Assembly (NCBI GenBank): GCA_019417465.1
Contig: DXVF01000009.1
Location: 1-64,000, forward strand
Reading direction: 5' to 3'
Length of the DNA stretch: 64,000 nt
Source: Clostridiales bacterium
GTDB lineage: Bacteria; Bacillota; Clostridia; TANB77; CAG-508
Below are positions 47,629 through 56,510 of the stretch, in pieces. The stretch's first letter is position 1, and each line of letters begins with the position of its first letter. A program made the translations under genes and the position numbers. A model generated the notes under the pieces. The model was given only the letters and a program-made list of their open reading frames with translations, was not told where the DNA came from and searched no databases.

Positions 47629-48679
47629 AGATTATAGAGTAAGTAATATTTATTATATGCTAGCTTATGCATTTGATAATAATAATTTAATTGAAAAAAA
47701 GAATCAGAATATTAATGTTGAAGAATTTGACAATGTATATGATTTATTATCAGTCATTTTATGTATACTGTTAAATAGATTAATAAAAAGAGGGATAGCA
47801 AAGGAATATGTTGCGGTAACAAATGAAACTTTATTAATTAAAGGGAAAATAAATATTACACAGACATTAAAGAATAGGGCAAGAGGAAAGATAAATGTAA
47901 TATGTGAATATGATGAGTTTTCATCTAATAATTATTTAAATAGTATTATAAAAACAACAGTTTTTTATTTAATAAAATCAAGTAAAGTTGACAAAGAAAC
48001 TAAGAAAGCACTAAAAAAGTTATACTCTTTTTTACAAAATATAGATTTATTAGATTTTAAAACAATTGAATGGAAAAAGATTAAACTAAATAAGAATAAT
48101 AAATATTATAAATTTATAATAAATATATGCTATATGATTCAAAAAGGGATGATTTTGACAGAAGATGATGGAAATTTAGATTTAAAAGATTTTACAGATA
48201 AACAATCTTTAAATGTATTATTTGAAAAATTCGTTAGAGAATATTTGAGAAAACATTTTCCTGAATTAAATGCAAAATCTGAGCAAATGTCTTGGAAGAT
48301 TGATGATAATTATATGATAGATTTTATTCCCAAAATGGTAACTGATATTACTTTAAGATATAAGAATAAAGTTCTTATAATAGATACAAAATTTTATGGA
48401 AAAATAGTAAATGATAAAGGTTTTAATGGATTTGATACAAAAAAAATAAACAGAGATAATTGGAATCAGATAAATGCTTATGTTGCCAATGAAGCATATA
48501 AAAATGATAAAATAGTAAGTGGAATGTTATTATATGCTAGAACGGATGAAGAAATATCCCCAGATGTTGAAACATCTGTAATGGGAAATAAAATATCAAT
48601 AAAGACATTAGATATGAGGAATAAGTTTAGTGAAATAGCCGAACAACTAGAAATCATTGTAAATAAATTCAAAGAATGA
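47621..48679 (+). CDS. McrC-like endonuclease subunit (LlaJI R2-like)
   Basis: A 352-residue protein. The nuclease core is IDFIPKMVTDITLRYKNKVLIIDTKFYGK, a PD-(D/E)XK pattern. The N-terminal half (VSNIYYMLAYAF and FSSNNYLNSIIK) matches McrC. It overlaps the McrB-like gene by 8 bases and should supply the cutting activity to that GTPase ring. A terminator follows. Confidence 0.9.
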   Translation: MSRDYRVSNIYYMLAYAFDNNNLIEKKNQNINVEEFDNVYDLLSVILCILLNRLIKRGIAKEYVAVTNETLLIKGKINITQTLKNRARGKINVICEYDEFSSNNYLNSIIKTTVFYLIKSSKVDKETKKALKKLYSFLQNIDLLDFKTIEWKKIKLNKNNKYYKFIINICYMIQKGMILTEDDGNLDLKDFTDKQSLNVLFEKFVREYLRKHFPELNAKSEQMSWKIDDNYMIDFIPKMVTDITLRYKNKVLIIDTKFYGKIVNDKGFNGFDTKKINRDNWNQINAYVANEAYKNDKIVSGMLLYARTDEEISPDVETSVMGNKISIKTLDMRNKFSEIAEQLEIIVNKFKE

Positions 48680-48999
48680 ATAAAAAAGTATTTATTTGTA
48701 GTTCGAACTTTATGTTAAAGATATGTAAAACTAATTAAAAAATATACGAAAAGTAAAACAACACTTTTTGTATATTTTTCACTTTCTTACATGTCTCGAT
48801 AAACTTTGCAAAAAATTGTGATAGGATCCATAAAACTAAAGAAAAATTTCCGAACTACCAAAGAAGGAAAAATAATAATGAATTATGGGGGAAAATGAAT
48901 ATATCACAAAATAGATTTAAAAATATAAATAAATATACTAAACACACAAATTACTTATAAATAGTTAATTGTGTGTTTTTAACTTTAATGATAACCCCC
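48680..48999. other. Non-coding stretch at the island edge
   Basis: It contains the McrC terminator (48741-48778: AATATACGAAAAGT with ACTTTTTGTATATT, then T-rich) and then AT-rich sequence without a convincing gene. Confidence 0.5.
48741..48778 (+). terminator. Terminator of the LlaJI-like operon
   Basis: AATATACGAAAAGT pairs with ACTTTTTGTATATT over an 8-base loop, followed by TTT. Confidence 0.8.
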
Positions 49000-49257
49000 A
49001 GCTATGGAAAAAAACGTAGGTTTAATATTGATGTTGGCAGTGTTGAAATTCGTGAGGGAGATGCAAAGAAACAGTTAGAAATTGATTTTGTAGTCAATAA
49101 AGGAAATAATAAAATTTATATTCAGTCAGCATTAGAATTGAAAACAGGAGAAAAAGTTAAGCAAGAGCAAAAATCATTATTAAATGTAAATGATTTCTTT
49201 AAAAAAATAATAATAGTTGATGATAAATTCTCAAAAATCTTAGTTAAATTCTCATAA
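49000..49257 (+). pseudogene. C-terminal fragment of a DUF4143-type ATPase
   Basis: The segment INVDVGSVEIREGD-like region, KQLEIDFVVNKGNNKIYIQSAL and EQKSLLNVNDFFKKIIIVDD is what ends AAA+/DUF4143 ATPases of Clostridia. No N-terminal ATPase or start signal is present, so it is a remnant. It runs into the tRNA-like repeat. Confidence 0.75.
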
Positions 49258-49293
49258 CCCGAAGATCTATAGTCAAAGTCTTATCCATGCAAT
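49251..49293 (+). repeat. Degenerate copy of the tRNA-fMet 3' half (att-like site)
   Basis: CTCATAACCCGAAG is identical to 39233-39246 of tRNA-fMet, and the next 29 bases align without gaps to the T-arm and acceptor with about a dozen mismatches (AGTCTTA and GCAA conserved). It marks the far end of the island. Confidence 0.75.
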
Positions 49294-49334
49294 TGCTAGT
49301 AATAAAATAAAAATCTACAAAAAAGATCAAATAA

Positions 49335-49369
49335 AAATAAGTGTTTCTATAAAAAACACCTATTTTTTT
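49335..49369 (+). terminator. Terminator-like hairpin
   Basis: GTGTTT pairs with AAACAC, extended by AATA/TATT, then seven T. Confidence 0.65.
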
Positions 49370-49486
49370 GTTAAATTTGTAAAAAAATACAAAAAAATAC
49401 AAAAAAATATAAAAATCTACTTTATTTTTATAAATAATATATGTATAATATAAAAAGACAAAAGAAGAAGGGAAGAAATTAGAAAA

Positions 49487-49888
49487 ATGAATATACAATA
49501 TATTAACAAAGAACCGAGTAAAATGGAAATATATGAGATAATGGATTCAATTCAAACAGAAATAGAAGAGGATTTTGAAATGAGTGTATTTGAAACAAGC
49601 GATGATGTAATTACTTCAGTTTGTGCATATCATTTTGATAGAATAGTTGGAATGGGAAGAGTAATCAAAGAAGAAGATACATTATATATACAAGACATAA
49701 TAATAAAATCAGAGTATAAAGGAGAAGAAATTGAAAACAATATAATTGTAAACTTATTTAAACAGATTAATGAATTGAAGAGATTTAGCTCAAGTATACA
49801 AAGATGCTTACAGATTGAAGAATCAGAAGAAAATTTTTTAAATAAATTTAGTTTCTTGACAAAAGAGAAACAAGAGTTAGGAGCATAG
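49487..49888 (+). CDS. GNAT-family N-acetyltransferase (divergent)
   Basis: A 133-residue protein with the GNAT core RIVGMGRVIKEEDTLYIQDIIIKSEYKGEEI. The acetyl-CoA loop usually reads QGKGIG; here it is YKGEEIENN, so catalytic competence is uncertain. The substrate is unknown. It has its own terminator (49894-49943). Confidence 0.75.
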   Translation: MNIQYINKEPSKMEIYEIMDSIQTEIEEDFEMSVFETSDDVITSVCAYHFDRIVGMGRVIKEEDTLYIQDIIIKSEYKGEEIENNIIVNLFKQINELKRFSSSIQRCLQIEESEENFLNKFSFLTKEKQELGA

Positions 49889-49893
49889 TAGGT

Positions 49894-49943
49894 AAATTCA
49901 CACGGTTTTAGATGTCTTTTTTGATGCCATGTGAATTTTTTTT
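49894..49943 (+). terminator. Terminator after the GNAT gene
   Basis: AAATTCACACGG pairs with CCATGTGAATTT, with one bulge, followed by T-run. Confidence 0.8.
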
Positions 49944-50023
49944 ATAATATAAATATAATTCTAATTATTTATTATACTAATTATTATGAAATACAAAAAT
50001 AAATATATAAAGGGAGAAATTGG

Positions 50024-50299
50024 ATGAAAAAAGAAATTCTTACAGATGCAATTGAACTTATAACAAAAGACTGTAAAGATAATGTTAATAAAACTAAAAA
50101 TTATGATGAATATTTAAATGCAATGACAGAAAAGGAATTGGATAATATTATAACTTTATATTCAAGTATGCAATATGATGAAGAAGAGCTAGATTTAATG
50201 TATGGTATATTAAAGGAAAATAGCAAAGATTTTATTAAAGAACTTGAACAAGATAGTAGAATTAGAAATAGAAGTTTTCATGGAAGCTTTAATAAATGA
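50024..50299 (+). CDS. Hypothetical protein, overlaps next frame
   Basis: I do not recognise this 91-residue acidic helical protein (MKKEILTDAIELITKDCKDNV start). The SD is GGGAGA. The last 20 residues overlap the next gene, in the +1 frame. It may be the N-terminal part of a single ancestral protein split by a frameshift, but there is no CGG here; alternatively the two are translationally coupled. Context gives no function. Confidence 0.6.
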   Translation: MKKEILTDAIELITKDCKDNVNKTKNYDEYLNAMTEKELDNIITLYSSMQYDEEELDLMYGILKENSKDFIKELEQDSRIRNRSFHGSFNK

Positions 50300-51113
50300 T
50301 ATAATGAAAATAATATACAATGATGGTTACATAGAATATACTATTGAAAGCTTGGAAATTTTTATAAACCATATAATTATATTAAGAAAGTTAGGTTTCA
50401 TTTTTGTAAATATGCAAAATGGAAAAATAAAAATACATATGCCAAAAGAAGTATTAAAAGTAGCTCAAAGTAAAATTACATCTATGCAAATAAAAGGAAT
50501 CGATGTAGAAAAAACGAATATAAATGAATTTATTAGAGGATTTTTAAATGCTTATGGCATGATATCAATAACAGAAGCATATATTCTAATTAGTAAATTA
50601 TATAAGAATATATCTCCTGAAATATTTAATAGATACATTTTTTTCACAGCTAATATTCTGCACACACAATTTAAGGCAGATGACATTTACATGTATAATA
50701 TTAATTTATTAGATGAAGAGATACCAGAGTTAGAGTATATACATTCTAAATTAGAATATAGTTTTTATTCATTAGACGAAATAAAATTGCTTGCGAGAAA
50801 TGAATATTATACTAAATATATGCAATACAATGTTTTACAGGAGTTTGTAGAGAAGCATTTAAATGATGTTCCTATGTCTATGGTTAAACTTGAAATACTA
50901 GATTGGTATATTGTACTAGCACAGATGGATATAGAATATGCAGAAAGTTACATAGATAAAAAGATAAATGAATTAGAGATAAAAGAGAAATATAAGTTGC
51001 AAATGAAGGAATATATAAGAAAAGTTTATGAAATTTGCCCGAAATGGAAGCTAAAAGGTGCAATAAAACATAAAAAAAATAATGAGATAAAGATACTTGA
51101 ATTTCCAGTATAA
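50280..51113 (+). CDS. Hypothetical helical protein
   Basis: I do not recognise this ~277-residue soluble protein. It begins MEALINDIMKIIYNDGYIEY, has a region that could be a winged helix (LGFIFVNMQNGKIKIHMPKEV), and ends with a basic segment after VYEICPKWKLKG. An open frame extends 36 bases upstream into the previous gene, so a single fused product by frameshifting is possible. A terminator follows. Confidence 0.65.
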   Translation: MEALINDIMKIIYNDGYIEYTIESLEIFINHIIILRKLGFIFVNMQNGKIKIHMPKEVLKVAQSKITSMQIKGIDVEKTNINEFIRGFLNAYGMISITEAYILISKLYKNISPEIFNRYIFFTANILHTQFKADDIYMYNINLLDEEIPELEYIHSKLEYSFYSLDEIKLLARNEYYTKYMQYNVLQEFVEKHLNDVPMSMVKLEILDWYIVLAQMDIEYAESYIDKKINELEIKEKYKLQMKEYIRKVYEICPKWKLKGAIKHKKNNEIKILEFPV

Positions 51114-51126
51114 TTTAAGTATTATA

Positions 51127-51177
51127 AGAAAAATTGTATATATTGTAGATAGCATATACAGTTTTTCTTTTTTTTCT
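51127..51177 (+). terminator. Terminator after the hypothetical pair
   Basis: AGAAAAATTGTATAT pairs with ATATACAGTTTTTCT (one G-U), followed by T-rich sequence. Confidence 0.8.
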
Positions 51178-51247
51178 TGTAAAAAACTAGTAATTATGGT
51201 ATAATAGTTATGTAATTATATTGAGGTTTAAAGGAGATGATATTAAT

Positions 51248-52801
51248 ATGAATAGAAAGAAGATAATTATACCTCTTCTAATTATATTTATATTATTTAT
51301 AAATATCTTAGCTTCTACAATATATGAAGGATTTATTTCATTTGCAGTAGATACAGAAGGGAAGTCCAATGTAGATGTTTCTGTTGATAGTACAGATTTA
51401 AATAATATAAAAATAACTATGGGAGGAAATTTTGATTCCAATATTGTTTCTATAAAATATACAGATGGAGGACGTGTAAGTAAGGATGAAGTTATTGATT
51501 ATTTTAATAATTCAAGTAATCATATAGTAGATATAACAAACCAGAATCAAGGTGCTTCTCCTAATGTTCTAGCAGTAACTATAGAAAATGCGATCCAGGG
51601 TAAGGAATATACTATTTTAGTAGTTTTTGAAGACGGAACAGCACATATTGGATATGCTACTATTGGTGAGCGTACAAATGGAAGCATGAATATAGGATAT
51701 GAATATGAAAGCTCAGTATTAACAATTAATGTTACAAGTGATCCAAATAATATTGTATTATTAAAAATAGCCAAATCTTCAGATATATCACAAATTAGTG
51801 ATTTCGAGACAAAAGGAGAAGTTATATCAATTACACCATCTACAAATGTAACAGCTACATATGAAATTAAAGAAGAAGGAAGTTATAAAGTATATGCAAA
51901 AGATTCCGAGGGATATACTAGCATGAATGAAACGTCGTATTTAACATTAACTTCAACAAAGACAATAAAAATAGTTCATAAGAAAGATGATAGTAATGCG
52001 CTAGTAATAAAAGCAGAAGACTCAGAACATAAAATAATAGAAATGAAAATAATGTTATCAGATAGTGAAGTTTCGTTAGAGGAGATACAAAATAATGGAA
52101 CAGCGATAAGTATAACTGCGGGGACAAAAGTTCAAGGAGAATATACTATTTCAGGAAATAATACATATGTGACTGTGTATGTAAAAGATGAATATGGTTA
52201 TGCAGAAAAATATGGACAAACAATAAATTCAATTGAAGAAGATAACACAATAGTTGTTCCAGTGGACCCAGACCCAGAACCAACACCGGATCCAGATCCG
52301 ACACCAGATCCGGATCCAGAACCAACACCAGATCCGGATCCAGAACCAACACCAGATCCGGATCCAGAACCAACACCAGATCCAGATCCGACACCAGATC
52401 CGGACCCAGAACCAACACCGAATCCAGATACGACACCAGACCCAGACCCAGAACCAGACTCAGACCAAACAGTAGATTCAACACCAGATGATTCGCAAAG
52501 TGATATAGTAGTGCCAATCCCAGATGATAGTAATAATGGTACATCTGAAAATGGAAATGAAATAGGAGAGTTGAATTCAGAAGATAATACAAATACAAAT
52601 TTAAATATAGAAGATGAAAGTAACAATGTAAATGATATTACAAATAACCAAACTAATATAAAAGATAATGAGCAAATTAATAGTAGTAATGATGAATCTT
52701 TACCGAAGACAGGTGTAGAAGATACAGGAATTATTTTAATAATAGTTACTTTACTAGGAATTGCTATAATATCATTTGTTAAATTTATTAGAATAAAATA
52801 A
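51248..52801 (+). CDS. LPXTG-type sortase-anchored surface protein with Pro-Asp/Glu-Thr repeats
   Basis: A 517-residue secreted protein. It has a signal peptide (residues ~1-35), Ig-like beta-rich domains, a proline/acidic spacer of PDPDPEPT units, an Asn-rich linker, the sorting motif LPKTG near residue 490, a hydrophobic helix and a basic tail (RIK). It would be linked to peptidoglycan by sortase. Repeat DNA is GC-rich compared with its surroundings. The start ATG is 8-9 bases after AAAGGAG. Ligand unknown. Confidence 0.9.
   Translation: MNRKKIIIPLLIIFILFINILASTIYEGFISFAVDTEGKSNVDVSVDSTDLNNIKITMGGNFDSNIVSIKYTDGGRVSKDEVIDYFNNSSNHIVDITNQNQGASPNVLAVTIENAIQGKEYTILVVFEDGTAHIGYATIGERTNGSMNIGYEYESSVLTINVTSDPNNIVLLKIAKSSDISQISDFETKGEVISITPSTNVTATYEIKEEGSYKVYAKDSEGYTSMNETSYLTLTSTKTIKIVHKKDDSNALVIKAEDSEHKIIEMKIMLSDSEVSLEEIQNNGTAISITAGTKVQGEYTISGNNTYVTVYVKDEYGYAEKYGQTINSIEEDNTIVVPVDPDPEPTPDPDPTPDPDPEPTPDPDPEPTPDPDPEPTPDPDPTPDPDPEPTPNPDTTPDPDPEPDSDQTVDSTPDDSQSDIVVPIPDDSNNGTSENGNEIGELNSEDNTNTNLNIEDESNNVNDITNNQTNIKDNEQINSSNDESLPKTGVEDTGIILIIVTLLGIAIISFVKFIRIK
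52255..52475 (+). repeat. Tandem Pro-rich coding repeat
   Basis: Repeated GATCCGGATCCAGAACCAACACCA-type units (30-36 bases) encode PDPDPEPTPDP. Length variation by slippage is plausible. Confidence 0.85.
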
Positions 52802-52826
52802 AAAAGAGGCAATTAGCCTCTTTTTA
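52801..52826. terminator. Bidirectional terminator between convergent genes
   Basis: AAAAAGAGGC pairs with GCCTCTTTTT across AATTA. Confidence 0.85.
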
Positions 52827-54215
52827 TTGATTATATATTTCATTTAATTTAGTATTATAATAAGTTTTTGTGTTATTTTTAGTTACTATAATATAATTAG
52901 AATAAATTGACACTTGGCTATCACTATCAAAATTCATAGATTTTCCAGTTAATAGATTATATACACAAGTTTCTTTTGAATCTGAAAGTTTAGCTTTAAC
53001 AAAAGTACTTTGGCTATATGAATCAACACTAGAAGCTTTAAAGCTAAATATAGATTTTTTATTCTTTAAATTAATTAATTCATAATTACCATCTTTCTTT
53101 GCAAGAACTAGTTCTTTTCTCGTTTTTGATTTAATAAATTTAAATATAGTTGGTGATAAAAATTCTATATCATCGTATTCACAAGATAATATAGTTTTAT
53201 CTCCTTTCATAACTCCATGTTTATTGTTTGAAGTAAAAGATTTATATCCAGTTAGACTTTCTATTGCATAGGATGTTTCTTTAGATGGTTTTTCAGATAA
53301 CATACTTTTGTTATTTAGATCATAGTATGAATAACGATTTGAATAATCTTTACTGCTATCATATATTTGAAGAATTTTGTTATCAATATCGTAATATGAA
53401 ATTTCTACATCATCTGATGTCTCGTATACTATTTTATTTTTAGATAGGCATATTACAGTTTGTTGATCATCATCTGATGAAATTGTAAAAATATTGTCAT
53501 CATCTACAAGTATTGATTTATCTGTATAATCATATACAATTTTACCATTTTTTAAATTAATAATAGCATATTTCTTATTATTTACATTTACTTTTGCATA
53601 TTCTTCTCCTAATCTTTCATCAGCTTCAGAAATGGTGCAAGAGAAGAAATCTTCAGAATCTTCAAATTTATATGAATATATTTTTTTCCCTTTATTGTTT
53701 AGTACACCACCTTCTATTGCTTTATTATCTTTGTCATATTTTATGTAAGAAGAGTATCCTAAACCTTTATATGATACTTTTTCGTTATCATCTGTTAAAG
53801 CTTTGAAATTCTCATTATATAATGTTTCATCAGCAATATATAATCCATATTCTGAAATATATTTAATGGTTGTTAAAGATGATAATTTAATGTTTCCTTT
53901 TCTATCAATTACACAATTTTTATTAGAACCATCTTCTGTTAATTCGACAATTGCATAATCACCATAGAAAGGGTTTACTTGAGTATATTGAGCAGAAATT
54001 ATTTCTTTTCCATTAGATGATGAAATATATCCATATAGGTCATTTTGTTTAACTGGTATAGGTTTATCTGGGTCAAAAGTTAAACCTATAACTTTGTCAT
54101 CATTTATACGTCCTAAAGTAAAAAATAATGTAGTAATAATAAGCACAAGAATAACTATTGTAGCAATTATTATTGGCAAAAATTTTTTTACTTTTTGTTT
54201 TAGATTTTCATCCAT
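52824..54215 (-). CDS. WG-repeat membrane-anchored protein
   Basis: A 463-residue protein with one membrane helix near the N-terminus (residues ~12-36) and repeated units of the WG (KWG) type: LYGYISSSNGKEIISAQYTQVNPF, NNKHGVMKGDKTILSCEYDDIEF and similar. Such proteins are thought to form beta-rich surface scaffolds. The SD is GGAGG. Function unknown. Confidence 0.8.
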   Translation of the reverse strand: MDENLKQKVKKFLPIIIATIVILVLIITTLFFTLGRINDDKVIGLTFDPDKPIPVKQNDLYGYISSSNGKEIISAQYTQVNPFYGDYAIVELTEDGSNKNCVIDRKGNIKLSSLTTIKYISEYGLYIADETLYNENFKALTDDNEKVSYKGLGYSSYIKYDKDNKAIEGGVLNNKGKKIYSYKFEDSEDFFSCTISEADERLGEEYAKVNVNNKKYAIINLKNGKIVYDYTDKSILVDDDNIFTISSDDDQQTVICLSKNKIVYETSDDVEISYYDIDNKILQIYDSSKDYSNRYSYYDLNNKSMLSEKPSKETSYAIESLTGYKSFTSNNKHGVMKGDKTILSCEYDDIEFLSPTIFKFIKSKTRKELVLAKKDGNYELINLKNKKSIFSFKASSVDSYSQSTFVKAKLSDSKETCVYNLLTGKSMNFDSDSQVSIYSNYIIVTKNNTKTYYNTKLNEIYNQ

Positions 54216-54377
54216 AAACTTACCTCCTTCACAATATAAATTGTATATAATAATAAAATAAAAGTCAATTAAAAAATAATAGTAAAAAAAGTAAATAAAA
54301 TAATAATATAATATATTAGTGTAATATATTGACTTTTGATATTTATAAATTATAAAATATTAAATAGGAGGTCATGA

Positions 54378-54466
54378 TACTATATTTGTGAATATTGTTC
54401 ATCACATGTAGAACCAATAAACTTAAAAATGTGGAAAATGTCTTCTTGCTTAAGAAGATTATAAAT
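54378..54466 (+). pseudogene. Possible decayed zinc-ribbon peptide
   Basis: One frame reads YYICEYCSSHVEPINLK and the next frame CGKCLLA, a CxxC...CxxC ribbon after a good SD (AGGAGG). Single-base lesions near the start and in the A-run near 54430 would be needed. Related ribbons accompany YdjI-like genes. Confidence 0.35.
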
Positions 54467-54495
54467 AAAATATTAATATTTTAGGAGGAAAAAAT

Positions 54496-55707
54496 ATGGG
54501 ATTAATTAAAGCAGTAGTAGGTGCTATAGGAAGCACTTTTAAAGATCAATGGAAAGAAGCCATTAGATGTGAAGATTTAGGAAATGATATATTAATGATG
54601 AAAAAAACTTCTCCAACAGGAGTAATATCAAATAAAAGTACAGTTATAGTAGGTCCAGGACAATGTGCTATTATATATGATAATGGTAGAGTTATAGATG
54701 CTACAGCAGAAGAGGGAGTATATACATTTGATGATTCAAGTACACCATCTTTCTTTGCTGGACAATTTGGAGCAGTTTTTAAAGAGATGTGGCAAAGATT
54801 TACTTATAATGGTGCTACAGCGAAAGAACAAGCAGTATTTTTCTTTAATATTAAAGAAATTATTGATAATAAGTTTGGAACACTTGCACCAATACCATTC
54901 CAAGATTGGTCACATCCTATACCAAACCAAATGACAGGGGAAATGTTACCATTAAGAGTAGAAGTAAAATGTTTTGGAAAATATACATTTAAAATTTCTA
55001 ATCCAGCATTATTTATGAATGAAATTTCTGGAACAGCAAATGTATACAGAAAGTCAGATTTAGTTGAACAAATGAGATCAGAAGTTATAGCTTCATTCCA
55101 AAATGTACTAAATGAATTAGGAAAGTCTAGTTATAAAATACCAGTATTAGAATTACCAAGTCAAACAGATGAAATAAAAGAATTAATGGATCAAAAAGTA
55201 TTTGATGAACCTATTAGAAGAAGAGGTATATCTATACTTGGATTTGCTGTAGAATCAGTTACATTAGATGATGAATCTGAAAAGAAAATTGATAGTTATG
55301 AATTAAGTTCAAATTCATATATGCAACAAGGAACTTTAGTAGGAGCATATTCAAATGCAGTACAAGATGCAGCAAAAAATGCAAATGGAGCAGCAAATGG
55401 ATTTATGGGAATTGGAATGATGAATATGTCTTCAGGAGGAGTAATAGGAGGTGCAACTACAGGTCCTTGGCAAAATACACAAAATAGTGCAATAAAAGAA
55501 TCAGAAACAAAAAATGCTGAACCAGTAGAGGATAATTCTGTAAAATTAGATGTTTGGCAATGTCCAAATTGTAAAAAAGAAGTAAATGGAAAATTTTGTT
55601 CAGAATGCGGAACTAAAAAACCATCAGAAAAGTTTTGTTCAAACTGTGGAAAAAAAGTAAGTGATGATGCTAAATTCTGTACAGAGTGTGGAACTAAATT
55701 AGTATAA
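54496..55707 (+). CDS. YdjI-like SPFH-domain protein with C-terminal zinc ribbons
   Basis: A 403-residue protein. The start GLIKAVVGAIGSTFKDQWKEAIRC, the VIVGPGQCAIIYDNGRV strand and SPFH fold body match the YdjI/virion-core-like family. The C-terminus has two CxxC ribbons (CPNCKKEVNGKFCSECG and FCSNCGKKVSDDAKFCTECG). SPFH proteins scaffold membrane microdomains; YdjI in Bacillus is linked to envelope stress. The SD is AGGAGG. Confidence 0.88.
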   Translation: MGLIKAVVGAIGSTFKDQWKEAIRCEDLGNDILMMKKTSPTGVISNKSTVIVGPGQCAIIYDNGRVIDATAEEGVYTFDDSSTPSFFAGQFGAVFKEMWQRFTYNGATAKEQAVFFFNIKEIIDNKFGTLAPIPFQDWSHPIPNQMTGEMLPLRVEVKCFGKYTFKISNPALFMNEISGTANVYRKSDLVEQMRSEVIASFQNVLNELGKSSYKIPVLELPSQTDEIKELMDQKVFDEPIRRRGISILGFAVESVTLDDESEKKIDSYELSSNSYMQQGTLVGAYSNAVQDAAKNANGAANGFMGIGMMNMSSGGVIGGATTGPWQNTQNSAIKESETKNAEPVEDNSVKLDVWQCPNCKKEVNGKFCSECGTKKPSEKFCSNCGKKVSDDAKFCTECGTKLV

Positions 55708-55732
55708 AAATAAATAAAAATTGTCAAAAATG

Positions 55733-55780
55733 ACGTGGAAGTGTACAAACGGAGAAAAATTGCACTTCTGCGCTTTTTTT
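55733..55780 (+). terminator. Terminator after YdjI-like gene
   Basis: GGAAGTG pairs with CACTTCT-like sequence, then TGCGC and a T7 run. Confidence 0.6.
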
Positions 55781-55785
55781 ATGTA

Positions 55786-55985
55786 ATAGTATATTTCTAG
55801 TATAGGTAAAATCTAACTAATAGAGCGATTTCATATCCCATTATATAAAAATAATTGTACACAATTTTTTTATGAAAATTAGCGCACGAATAATTAAATT
55901 TGAGATGTAAGAGAATTGATTAAGTATGAAATATAATTAAATCCTGCTATTGTTCTATTTTAATGAATAATATACAAAAAATAGA
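55786..55985 (+). repeat. Dispersed intergenic repeat, copy D
   Basis: Blocks as in copies A and B: TTTCTAGTATAGGTAAAAT, CCCATTATATAAAAATAAT, TGTACACAATTTTTTT with facing AAAATT, GCGCACGAATAATTAAAT, a 50-base variable part and TGCTATTGTTCT. The closing stem is weak here. Confidence 0.7.
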
Positions 55986-56020
55986 AAATAATAATATAAA
56001 ATTTGATAGGAGGAAGAAAA

Positions 56021-56458
56021 ATGGAAAAAGTTTTAAATAGTTTAAATTCATTACTTGCAGATCTGAATGTATTTTTTAGAAAATTACAAAATTATCATTG
56101 GAATGTTGAAGGAAAGGATTTTTTTATAGTCCATGAAAAATTAGAAGAATATTATGATAGCATATTTAAACAAATCGATGAAGTTGCAGAACATATATTA
56201 ATACTTGGAGGACAACCTTTAGGGACTTTGAAAGATTATACTGAAATAACAAAGCTACAAGAAGCTGAAAATAAAAAGATAAAATCAAATGTAATTTTTG
56301 ATAATATAATAAAAGATTTTTCAAGTATTTTAGCAGATGTAATGAATATAAAGAAAGAAGCAGACGAATTAAATCAATATGGGACATCAAGTTTAATGGA
56401 TGAATATATATTAGAATATACAAAAATAATATGGATGTTGAAACAAAGTATGGAATAA
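56021..56458 (+). CDS. dps: Dps-family ferritin-like DNA-protection protein
   Basis: A 145-residue mini-ferritin. Ferroxidase ligands occur in NYHWNVEGKDFFIVHEKLEEYYDSI and the following DEVAEH. It oxidises and stores iron, limiting Fenton damage. Superoxide dismutase lies just downstream, making an oxidative-stress pair. The ATG at 56021 follows AGGAGG; the track-type longer start at 56003 lies in the SD area. Confidence 0.92.
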   Translation: MEKVLNSLNSLLADLNVFFRKLQNYHWNVEGKDFFIVHEKLEEYYDSIFKQIDEVAEHILILGGQPLGTLKDYTEITKLQEAENKKIKSNVIFDNIIKDFSSILADVMNIKKEADELNQYGTSSLMDEYILEYTKIIWMLKQSME

Positions 56459-56510
56459 AAATATAAATATGTAATATATATTATTAATAAATATATATTG
56501 GAGGATATTT

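Larger units (their letters stand above)
39278..49293. mobile_element. Restriction-modification island integrated at tRNA-fMet
   Basis: About 10 kb bounded by the tRNA-fMet 3' end and a decayed copy of that end (49251-49293). It carries an AlwI-like restriction-modification (R-M) pair, a decayed MOBV relaxase, a decayed phosphoesterase, a LlaJI-like four-gene operon and a fragment of an ATPase gene. No integrase is seen, so it is probably immobile now. Confidence 0.7.

Noticed and set aside
43310..48679. Classical methylation-dependent McrBC
   Set aside because: Two C5 methyltransferases lie in the same operon, which would make the host DNA a target; the LlaJI-like arrangement explains all four genes.
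52255..52475. CRISPR array
   Set aside because: The repeats are in frame, have no unique spacers and encode a Pro-rich spacer of a surface protein.
52198..52812. A Gly/Ser/Val-rich minus-strand protein opposite the Pro repeat
   Set aside because: It is a shadow of the GATCCGGATCC repeat in another frame and lacks an SD.
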